In this document: piece after piece, positions 11,661 through 21,100 of the stretch | Layout: each line of letters begins with the position of its first letter | How positions within the stretch are numbered: position 1 is the stretch's first letter | DNA from: Linnemannia hyalina | Taxonomy: Eukaryota; Mortierellomycota; Mortierellomycetes; Mortierellales; Mortierellaceae | Direction: 5' to 3' | NCBI GenBank assembly: GCA_019671135.1 | Contig: JAHRHY010000005.1 | Location: 496,001 to 560,000, forward strand | DNA length: 64,000 nt | The notes under the pieces: model-generated | Databases searched by the model: none | What the model was told of the DNA's origin: nothing | Seen by the model: only the letters and a program-made list of their open reading frames with translations | Made by a program: the position numbers and the translations under genes

Positions 11661-13329
11661 ATGTCGTCCTCATCCCACCAGTTCCAGGAACGGACCTTCA
11701 CAAAACTCACCTACTGCGACTACTGCACCAAGGTAACACTTCACCCTCGCACGCATATTACCTCTGACAGGATATCTGTCTCGGTTGCAAGGAAACAACT
11801 CACCTCTAAGCCGCTTCATTCTTCCCGGACTTCCCTCGATAGCTGCTTTGGGGTGTAGCCAAGCAGGGCGTTACTTGTGAAGGTAAGCGCCGTTCAACTG
11901 ATACAACGATGCCCGGCCTTTGGTTTTCACTTGCGGCCGTTTTTCATTTTTATTTTTTTGCACGCGACTGTGAAGAACAAAAGCTCACCCCTTTTTTGCA
12001 TGTGTGAAAAATAGGTTGTCATTACAATTGCCATAAGAAATGCGCGGACCTGGTCTACAACAACTGCATCCGGTCGATGTACATACCCCCGGCGGACGAC
12101 TTCTTAAGACGCTCTTCTACCACAGCTTCTTCAACAACCTCAAGCTCGCCCAGATCACCTCCGCGACGAGCCAACACGGAGGGGATGCGGGTTTCTATCC
12201 CTCCAGCCATCGTCTCGTCCTCTCAACCCCTCCAAAGTCTGGTCGAGCGACCATCTACTCGTTCACAAAAGAAGGATCAGGAACAGGACAACCAACAGCA
12301 GCAGGATACGACACCCCCAGCAGTAGGACGGACAAAGTTTCTGGAGGATGCTATCATTTCGGCGGCGATTCGGATGTCGCTGCCCGGTGATATCTCGGCG
12401 CTTCCCAAGAATGATCATCCGTCATTGTCTATCCAGACGACGACTATCAACTTTACGCGGTTTGTGCACAAGACGACAGCGGTGTTTTGGTTCCAGGATC
12501 AGGTGGAGGATATATTGACTTGGAAGGATCCTTGGAACACTGCCTTTGTGCTTGTCCTTTACTGCTTCGTCTGTAAGTATCTTGCTATGCTTAGTGCCTT
12601 ATGTGATATTGTATCGAGGACGGGAAAAAAAAAAAAAAAAAAAGGAAAGAGAAGAGAAAGCTAAAATATAACTTTTCTTTCTGTATAGGCATCTACCCAT
12701 TGCTGCTGTTCCTGTTGCCCCAGTGCATCATGGCAACAATCATGATTTACTTTTTCCAACAAAAGTCGGCTCGTCAACAACAAAAGATCCTCGGCATCAA
12801 GAACGACTCCAACAACACTACTCAACAACAACAACGACAACAACCACAACGACGTATCACTGCAGAGGAAGCCTACATTGCAGCACAGGAGAAGGCTCAC
12901 CACAACCGCCACCACGTCTACCACGATGAAGACTACCTCGAACAAGCTTCTTCCTCAGACTCTGACGAAGAGGAGCAGCGTCGGTCGACTAACGTCAAGT
13001 ACCTGAGCAACCTGCAGCATATCCAAAACATGATGGGCGATATCTCGAATGCACATGATGTGATTCTGCCGTTGTTTAAGCACCTCGATTGGAGCGACGA
13101 GGCTGAGGCGATCATGATTGTTCAGGGCACAATGGCGGCGTTTGTGGGCATGAGTCTGATCATGTGGCTCGTCCCCTGGAGATGGGTGTTTATGATTGGT
13201 GGCGCTTCTGGGATGTTGGCGAATAGTCCTTGGGGGAAGATTGTTGTGAAGGAGGGGGGTTCGTTGGCCAAGGATATTGCGGCTTGGGGGCAGGTCCAGG
13301 CGACAGAGATAAAGAAGAATCACAAGTAG
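11661..13329 (+). CDS. C1-domain protein fused to a Pex24/reticulon-like membrane domain
   Basis: The exons are 11661-11732, 11843-11882, 12015-12572 and 12689-13329, giving 436 residues. Residues 6-55 form a C1 zinc finger: HQFQERTFTKLTYCDYCTK, then LLWGVAKQGVTCEGC, then HYNCHKKC and the last Cys seven residues on. All His/Cys zinc ligands and the conserved Gln-Gly are present. The Pro before the first CxxC of diacylglycerol-binding C1 domains is replaced (KLTYC), so lipid binding is uncertain. After a Ser/Pro/Gln-rich linker comes DQVEDILTWKDPWNTAFVLV and a long hydrophobic hairpin, then a second hydrophobic segment, MWLVPWRWVFMIGG. This arrangement matches the integral peroxisomal membrane peroxin (Pex24/Pex30, reticulon-like) domain, which shapes ER and peroxisomal membranes. 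No dysferlin domain follows. The final residues KKNHK resemble an ER-retrieval tail. It lies tail to tail with a PAP2 phosphatase 206 bp away. The domain calls are recognition by eye. Confidence 0.8.
12627..12645. repeat. Poly-A tract inside an intron
   Basis: A run of about 18 A lies in the third intron (12573-12688) of the C1/Pex24 gene. Confidence 0.8.
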
Positions 13330-13535
13330 ACCTCTTCTTTGAACGTTGTGAGCTTATTTTTTTTTCCATTCCTCCAACACGCGCGCATATGAACACTTTT
13401 TTTTTTTTTCCTGTAATGAATCCACAACATAAATGATACCAAATTGACATGCATGCATGCCCACATGCAAAAAGCATATGAACTCACACCCACACACAAT
13501 AAACCTATCTGCTTCTATTATGGTTATTATTACAA

Positions 13536-14000
13536 CTATAATGCAGAACTGTTGCTGACTTGGCTATTGCTGTTGACCTGGTTGTACCTGGCTTCAAGCG
13601 CCCGCTGTTGCTGCTTCTGCAAATGATAATCCTGTTGCCCCGACTGTCCTGCTCCACCATTACCACCATTACCATACTCACTATCATCCACATACCCCGT
13701 CGCATCATACTGCCGCCCCCTCCTCTGCCCCTGCTCCTGCGCACAAGACTCATCAATATACTCTCCACTGTTCCTCCGGATCCCAATAGCATTCTCCAAG
13801 CGATCCACACCATCCGGGTGAATATTCGACGAAAAGTCTCGACAAGGGTGAGGGATATGAGAGTTTCTGGATGTTGGGGAGGGGTAGTATTGGAGGTAGG
13901 AGAAGATGGCGAATATGATCCCGATGATAGCGCCCCAGGTCACGTCTATGCCCGAGTGCCGGTAGTCTTGGACGCGCGATATTGCAATTAGGATGGCGGC

Positions 14001-14066
<66 letters not shown>

Positions 14067-15375
14067 GTTTGTGGCGGTGATAGTGGTGGTGTTGATTATG
14101 AGAGATGTGTAAAGACGGAGGAGGTGTGAGATAGTTGTGACGAAGAGATGATTAGTTCAATATACTATGTTTTGTTGTGTTAGGATCCTTTTTTTTTTTT
14201 TTTTTTTTTGCATTATTGCGTCAAATTGAAAAGAAGTACTAACCGAGGATTGGCATAAAGAGAAGGACGGGTTTAAGCGAATATCCTTTCCTATCAAAGA
14301 CATGCATCTTGCCGGACATCCACAACGCCAAGAAAACAAGTCCTGCGAATGCCGCTAATATAAACAACAGATTAACAAAAAAAAGAGCAAAAAAACAAAG
14401 TTGGGGGAGGGTTGCGAAGCCATGACATCAATGCGTTGGCAGCCAAGCTACAAGGCTTGTGTCACAATTGAGGTTCAAACGACGGATCGGTGGTATGAGG
14501 TGTGGAGAAGACAACGACGTTCCAAGAGTTCTACACAGTTAATGTGAGCAGTATCCAGGATATAGCCTGCTTTTTGGATGATTGAAAGTTGAACTTACTG
14601 CTGGCGTGTCCGGAGGGGAAAGAACGCATGCCGTCCCTGAGGGTATGTCCGTCGGTCTGAGCACAAACGGTGACGGTCCAGAGTTGTAGTGGTCGGTCCT
14701 GGGTCAAAGGAGCCCCGTTCAGCATTGGCTCACATCTTGCCAAAAAGTCTGGTCTGTGCTTGCCCACCGTGACCTAGAGAGAAGTATGTAAGAGTTTGCA
14801 AACAAGGGCGATAACGTAAAAGAGTGCGTGAGACGTTAACGCACAGAAAAAGAATGACGATTTGAAATGAATGAATGAATGAATGAATGAAAGTGCTCTA
14901 GACAGACCATGATAGACATGAAGTTACGATAAAAATAACGTAGACGAGAGCGCGAAATAACGTCGCCATCAAGTAATGCCTCACTGTCACTCGCTCTCTC
15001 TATCACTCTCACTATCCAGTCATTCCCAATTACCTTCATGACCTGAGTAAATATGGTGGACAAGAGGACGGAGAGCAAGAGACCCAAGAGTCCATTATGA
15101 AAATCATAGAGACTTCTCCGGACCCCAATACCAACAATAAACATCAGCACCGCAGGAAAGACAGCCATGATCAACACCAAGGCCCAGATTGGCACTGTCT
15201 CGTTTTGTTCGAACGGGTACATGATGGCTCTGTCCTCGACGGAAAACTCCCTGTGGAAGGGTTCAACCCGGTCCAGGCAGAAGAAGAGTACGAGGAGGAC
15301 CACGCAAAATATCCAGTCGAATGCGTATGAACAGTAGAACCGCGTTGATGGGTTTTTGATCCTAAGCATCTCCAT
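13536..15375 (-). CDS. PAP2-family lipid phosphate phosphatase (diacylglycerol pyrophosphate phosphatase-like)
   Basis: Enzymes of this family remove phosphate from phosphatidate, lysophosphatidate or diacylglycerol pyrophosphate in ER, vacuole or plasma membranes and so yield diacylglycerol. All three PAP2 motifs are visible. KVTVGKHRP (KX6RP) spans the first splice junction. PSGHAS is followed across the next junction by TAFAGLVFLALW. SRVQDYRHSGID (SRX5HX3D) is in the last exon. Exon one (15375-15034) gives three hydrophobic segments and FHNGLLGLLLSVLL. The last exon ends in a Gly/Gln/Asn-rich hydrophilic tail with stop at 13536. The intron before the last exon (about 14240-14000) holds a poly-A run and an (AAC)n tract that runs into the acceptor AG. 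The start at 15375 gives an N-terminus of normal length for fungal DPP1/LPP proteins. Substrate choice cannot be told from sequence. Confidence 0.9.
14002..14067. repeat. (GTT)n microsatellite at a 3' splice site
   Basis: About 22 GTT triplets, with one GTC interruption, on the plus strand. On the transcribed (minus) strand this is an (AAC)n run that ends at the acceptor CAG of the last PAP2 intron. Confidence 0.9.
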
Positions 15376-16750
15376 GGGTTTGGTTGGTTGAGAGAGAAAG
15401 GTTTGTGTGTGGATTGGAGTTGATGAGGGTGTGTGTAACTCTGTGTGTGCTGAGGCCTGCTGGTGTCCTCCGGTGATCCTGAATAGAGAAGACGACTCCT
15501 GCTTGAAAATGAATAGACCTTAAGAGGTGGAGATGATATTCGACAGAGGCAAAAGGGGGTAAAATAAACAAAAGGGGAGGAGAAGGACGAAGAAAGGAAG
15601 AAGACGCTTTTAAAAAGAAGGGAGGAAGTCTTTTGGATTTCTTCTTCGGCCAGACAAGAATCATTCGAGAATGTTGACGCCCTCACTCAAGTCTTCTTTT
15701 TTTCACGACTACACATATGCATGAACAAAGTGCGACACGCAGGGTCTGATGTGATAGGATTACAAGACGCGTCGTCATTTCCTTGTGTCACATTCACTAC
15801 GACAATGTCTCTGACTCTCAAACATATTCCGCTATCTAGGAACGCGCTTCTAGCATCACTATGACTGACTCTGCTCGAGCCCCTCATTTACTTCCTTCCC
15901 CATCTCGTTCTACATGTATAATATTTTTCCTTTTACCCTTTCTTTTCAGTCATCCCCCGTCAATGTCCACAATACCACAAAGGAGACCCCAGAAATAGAT
16001 GTAGTACATATAAGAACAAGGGGCCTCTCCAAGTGGGAGAGAAAAGAGCTATCGACGTTTGTTGTCTGGTATTGGACTATTATTGTTGTAGCCGTGTGGG
16101 AGCTCACAACCATACATGGCTCAATCATTGTCGTCTTTTCTACCAATTTTTACTACCAAACCGGTGCCTTGACGCTCCTCTTTGTGTGAGAGTGCATATG
16201 TATACGTGCTTTCACCCTAACCTGGCTGGCTCTCTCTCTCTCTCATTGTTCTTGACTGGTCTCCGAGTCAGACTCATCCATCCCCTTGCTTACTCTCTCA
16301 CTCCTTAAAACTCATTCGCGCAATAAAAAAAAAAAAAGCTCTTTTGACACCCTTTATTTTTGTGTCCGTTGCATTCGAACACGGAGATGGAAGGAGAAAA
16401 ACGACAGGCAGGCATGATTGACAAACGAATATACAACATAGACTTGCATAAGAAGAGATAGAACGGATGGCCAACTCCTACCATCAGCCAAAAAAAAAAA
16501 CCAAAAAAAAACGCACATAAATATAAATGTGAAGGAAAACGACGACATCAACACTCATAAAAACTTTCCCCTTTCACTTTCAGCATTACCATATCCACAT
16601 AACCCCAGTAACAGCAACCGCCCTAACCTCTACTCTCTATCTCACCTACCCACCACCACCACCACCACCAACATCACTGCTATCACTTACAAAAAACCGA
16701 CTGATCTCTCTAGCCCACTCCTTTACACCGCAAAAAACCTGCCTTCAAAA
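15376..16750. other. Intergenic: PAP2 promoter and leader of the small secreted peptide
   Basis: PAP2 has a CT-rich sense-strand promoter (15400-15690). A (TC)n stretch lies near 16230 and A runs near 16325 and 16490. The segment 16560-16750 is C/A-rich with a (CCA)n tract at about 16647-16665, typical of a strong fungal leader. No further gene is supported. Confidence 0.55.
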
Positions 16751-16909
16751 ATGGCAACCTCGTCACTCAAGACCTCGAGTATTCTCTTGCTCGTCCTGGC
16801 CGCCCTCCTGTCCACAAGCGTATACTCAACCATGGCCGCCCCTGTACCCATTTCGTGTGTTATGAACGACTATTCCTGCAATGACAAGTACGTCATGAAC
16901 AACAGTTAG
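16751..16909 (+). CDS. Small putative secreted peptide (52 aa)
   Basis: The 52-residue open frame starts MATSSLKTSS and continues with a strong hydrophobic core, ILLLVLAALLSTSVYS, followed by small residues around TMAAP. This looks like a signal peptide with cleavage near residue 26-30. The predicted mature part is only about 22-26 residues, with two cysteines spaced SCVMNDYSC. Upstream is a C/A-rich leader with a CCA tract, and a possible polyadenylation signal (ATAATAAA) lies near 16968. I do not recognise a family. An internal GTACGT at about 16888 could be a splice donor, in which case the C-terminus would differ. It could also be a leader-derived chance frame, but the signal sequence in frame with a clear leader argues for a real gene. 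Confidence 0.45.
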   Translation: MATSSLKTSSILLLVLAALLSTSVYSTMAAPVPISCVMNDYSCNDKYVMNNS

Positions 16910-17118
16910 ACAGTTTCTTGCCCTCTCTCCTTCGCCTTCAAGCTCTGTTATATCTCACTCCAAAAATTATAATAAACAGAACACTTCACGTGCCTCCAAC
17001 AAAAAAGTACCTCAGCAATCCTTTGCCGCCAGTAGTGCAGTGGTGCACGAGTTCAAAAAAGAAGACAAAAACCAACCAAAAGGAAAAGCTCGATCAAGCA
17101 AAAATGGCAAAAGATAAT

Positions 17119-17189
17119 TGCGTGGTCCGGGAATCGAACCCGGGTCTACCGCGTGGCAGGCGGTAATTATACCACTAAACCAACCACGC
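17119..17189 (-). tRNA. tRNA-Gly (anticodon GCC)
   Basis: A 71-nt minus-strand tRNA without an intron. The acceptor stem GCGTGGT pairs with ACCACGC, followed by discriminator A. The D arm contains GGTTTAGTGGTATAAT. The anticodon stem ACCGC/GCGGT encloses the loop CTGCCAC with anticodon GCC. The T arm contains GGTTCGAATCC, a perfect B box. T runs on the minus strand just downstream (complement of A runs at 17110-17113 and 17100-17104) can serve as Pol III terminators. Confidence 0.97.
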
Positions 17190-17347
17190 TTGATGCTTCT
17201 TGATGTTTTCTGAAAATTTTCCACATCCTTATTCACAATGTAATCAATATCACGTGATGTTTACCCCTTAACTTTTACCCGGATGATTTGGTGGCGTTTC
17301 GTTCGCCAACCGTCCACTGATGTCCACTATCCCTTTCATTAGTATCT

Positions 17348-17349
<2 letters not shown>

Positions 17350-17383
<34 letters not shown>
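17350..17383. repeat. Poly-T tract (34 nt)
   Basis: Thirty-four consecutive T on the plus strand, 33 bp before dispersed repeat copy A. Read on the minus strand it is a poly-A tail downstream of that repeat, as a retroposed transcript would show. Confidence 0.9.
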
Positions 17384-17416
17384 CCATTTAAGCTATGAAG
17401 GGCAGCGGCAATTATT

Positions 17417-17540
17417 GTGTAGAGCTAGGTTGCGGACCGGACTGCAGCTGGTGGATGGCGCGTTGAAGGGTTTGGTCTGTAGTCACCTTTCACTTCCATA
17501 TGTCTTCTCAGTGCTGTTTGTTAGAGAAATATAATTGTGT
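17417..17540. repeat. Dispersed repeat, copy A
   Basis: About 124 bp resembling 33607-33730 at roughly 65-70% identity by eye, in the same orientation. Shared blocks include ACCGGACTG, TGGATGG, TGTAG and TTAGAGA, at matching spacing throughout. Function unknown. Confidence 0.6.
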
Positions 17541-18139
17541 ACGAACCCCACACCCCCAAACAAATGGTGCGAGATGTGCGAGATGTGGAAGAACGCGTTG
17601 AGTACTTTGCTAACATTAGAAAAGCTAGAATCAAACTCGTTTGGACAAGGTAACCTTTCAACGTTTTCATTACTGCTTTTTTTCCTTCACCTCTGATTTA
17701 TGTCCGAGCTCACGAGGTTTTCACTACATTCATCGACTAGTATTAAAAGAAGAATTCTTGGTCCGTGGCTATGTGTTTGTTCATTTTTTTTATTTTTTTT
17801 ACCTCCCAGCCAGCAGCCCAACTGCGATGTCTCGCGACCATGGCACTCCCAACCACCTACTTTGCCAGCGCTGCGTTTCCCCTGATCGATATCCTGGTAC
17901 CCATGACCGTGTTCAGCCTCTAGTATAGCTTCCACTTCCTCTTATTCTTTCTTTTTTCCAATGCCCTTTTCAAGATATGCATATAGGGCCAATCAAAAAC
18001 GAAGAATACCAAGTCTATTATTATGAACCAAATAAAAAAAATGCAAGTGAGCTAAATACGATGCCGAAGCTGATAAAAATGACAATGACAATGAGTGGCG
18101 AAAGGTAGATGTTTCGTGTGTGTTTTGTTTCTTTGTTTC

Positions 18140-21100
18140 TTAGTTTCGTCGCATGGATCCCAGGATATCGTCCAGTGATGGCGCAAGTTTGGGAGGAGGT
18201 GGTGGTCGTGGAGCTGGGGGACGACTGGCCCCTGATGGGTAGCTCCTTTGGATCGGGATGACCCCTGCTGCGAGTCTCTCACGAAGAGGGACACCGTTGG
18301 GACCAGATGAGATTGGAGGCTGCAAAAGAAAAGAAAAAGATGTGACAATATGAGAATGCTCAAGTTAGCATCTCATTTTCATTTTGTGATACACCCAATG
18401 GAATAACAACTGTGTGATGATGTACTTTTGTGGATGGCGGTTTCCTCTTGATAAAAAGACTCGACTGAGGCTTTGCTCGCTTGGGCGAGGGCGGCCTCTC
18501 AGGCAATGCATGTGTAAGTCTGCTAGATGATTTATCATGCCTCCTATCGTTTGTCTGATCAAGACATGAGGTAACAATGAAAGGATATTAGCTAAAGCAC
18601 TCCGAGGAGCATACAATAACAAAAATGCCAAAAAGCAGTAAGGCTACCTCTTCCACGCGACGACTTGACGGTGGCGCGTCGGGAGAAGCGTCCTGTTTCC
18701 TCTTGTATCCATTTTCATGGCGCGGCGCAGGAGAAGGTGCAGGGGCAGGCAGAGTACGGCGTGGAGGTGGGTCCTTGAATGTTCGTCCATTGCGAGCGCC
18801 AGAATAAACGGGCTCCTGGCGCCGGTCGAGTTGTCTGCCACGTACAGGCTGTACTTCAATCTGAGAGTCATCTGTCTCAGGGATGGTGGGGTAAGCCATG
18901 CCAACTTCCATCATATCCTCTAATGTTGCCATGGGTTGGCTGATGGCCACTGCTGTCCTGTGATCAGAGACGCGTCCATAAAGATCGTTCCTCTTATCAG
19001 AAGAGGCCTTTGGCTGCAAGATGTTCTTTGGAGCAGTTGCACCTCTTGGCCCAAAGACACCTATTTGAACCTGAGTTTCAAAGCAAAGTACATTCGTTAG
19101 CCCCACGACTCATACAAACGCCACTAAGTAAACCCAGCACACAACAATATACCTAGCCTTACCTTGGTGAAGAATCCACGCTCCTCGGCATCTCTCACGA
19201 GGTCGCCCCAGATCCTCTTGCGACGAAGCGTCTCAGCATTACCGAGAATGAATAGAGATGAGCGCGCACGCGTCAAGGCGACGTTCATACGCCTGACATC
19301 CGACAAGAATCCAACTGACCCATTGGCAGACGCTCGGACACAGGAAAATATAATGATATCCTTCTCCTGTCCCTGAAAACCGTCCACAGTATTGAAATCG
19401 ACGGCCTCGAGAATGGTCTTGTCGAACGCTCTCTGGAAAAAGTCCTTCAGAGTGCGAACCTGTTGCTTGTAAGGAGAAATGACACCGACGCGCCGGAAGA
19501 ACTACATATTCACACAGTGAGCAAATGAGAGGTTAAAACCTTAGCCGCATCTGCTAGAAAACCCAAGTTCACGAGAATAAGGCGCGACTTACGTTGAGTG
19601 TCGGATTGCCATTGCAGAGTCCCTCCAAAAGCGCCACGGCTGCCTTAGCTTCTGCAACATTGAGATGCGACTGCGCCAGACCAGTTTCTTCTCGTCCATC
19701 ATACACATCAAAGAACCGATAGGGTGAGAACACAGGATTGCGATGCCATTCAGCCTGAGTCTTGATGGCCATGCCTGGTCCGTCCCGCAGCAAAGAGTTG
19801 TAAAACTCTCGAGAAGGAAACACGCTGATGTCAGGGTGCATACGGTACTGAATACTCAGCAAATGAACAGATGCTGGCGCCAGCTTTTGAATGCGGACGA
19901 AAAGACTCTGGTTGTAGTCGTATTCAGCCGCCAGCTGAGAAATAACGGTGGGAGGAAGCTGGTTGGGGTCTAACGAGTAAAATGCCGAATACAACAGTTA
20001 TCAAAGCTGAGCTCTCACCTACTATGCGTGCAACAATCAGTTGAGTTAAGAACAGCCTTAGGCTTACCTCCGACGAGAATGCAACGCTTGCAACCGTATT
20101 TCAGGGGAATAAGGGAACTGATCTCCACCGACTGAGCAGCCTCATCGATAATCACTGTGTCAAAGGTGAACGTCGCACTTGTGAGGAGATCGTGACCACT
20201 TGCATTAAGGGTCGAACAAATCACGTCGGCTTCGCCCAAAATCTTGTTCCGCGCGTCCTTCCTCGCCTGATCCTTCTTCTGTGACAGCTCCGAATGGCTG
20301 TGTCGAGCCGAGTCCATCTCCTGTCCTAGCTGCCACTTGGATTTGTTGAGGGCCTTGATCTTGGAGAGTGCCATGTTGACGGCCATGGCATCGTCCGACT
20401 CCTTCGCCTGCACGTGTTCAAGACGCGCATGCTCGAGTTCTTGCTGCACTCCTCGGAGTTTCTCGCGCATTGTTGCCAGGGACCGAGCTGATGTCTGGAA
20501 GTCATCCTTTGAAGTACTGGCCGATTCCAACTCCTTGGCGATGAGGGTATCAAGCGCGACATCCTGAACTTCCGCATTCACGGCCTCAAGATTACCAACG
20601 CGAATGACCTTGGGGATGAACATCGCCCCTGCTGTGTTCCTGATGCCGCCCTTGAAACGCTTGACAATCTCATCAATAGCTGCGTTGGAAGGTGCGCAGA
20701 CAAGAATACGGCTCACAGTGCCAGTCTGCAAGGGACGCTCAGCAGCCCGCGACGACTGAACTGTGGGCGCAGCTCGCGCTCTGGATCCGTCTGCAAGCAG
20801 TGCACCAACCAACCCCAGAATCGTTTTCGTCTTTCCAGTACCTGGCGGTCTATAAAAAAGGCTCAACTAGAGTCAGTTGAACGTCATTTCAACAAAATCA
20901 ATAACAGAAACAAATAATAAAAAGAAGAGATGATCCAAGACACACAACCTACCCTTGAATGAGAGTGAAGCCCACTGGTTTCTCGATTGCTCCAACGATG
21001 GCTTGTGCTTGGGGTGTGTTGACCTTGTAGACATCCATCACCTTCTGAGTGGTCTCCAAGGAAGGTTTGATAGGAGGCGCGTCCGGTGGGTTCAGAATGT

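Larger units (their letters stand above)
17190..18139. other. Intergenic: tRNA upstream side to SEN1 3' end
   Basis: Holds a 34-nt T run and one copy of a dispersed repeat, listed separately. The rest (17545-18139) includes a short direct duplication, GCGAGATGT, near 17570-17590 and no supported gene. Confidence 0.6.

Noticed and set aside
16529..16750. N-terminal extension of the small secreted peptide
   Set aside because: The upstream frame is the C/A-rich leader; it would bury the signal peptide in the middle of the protein.
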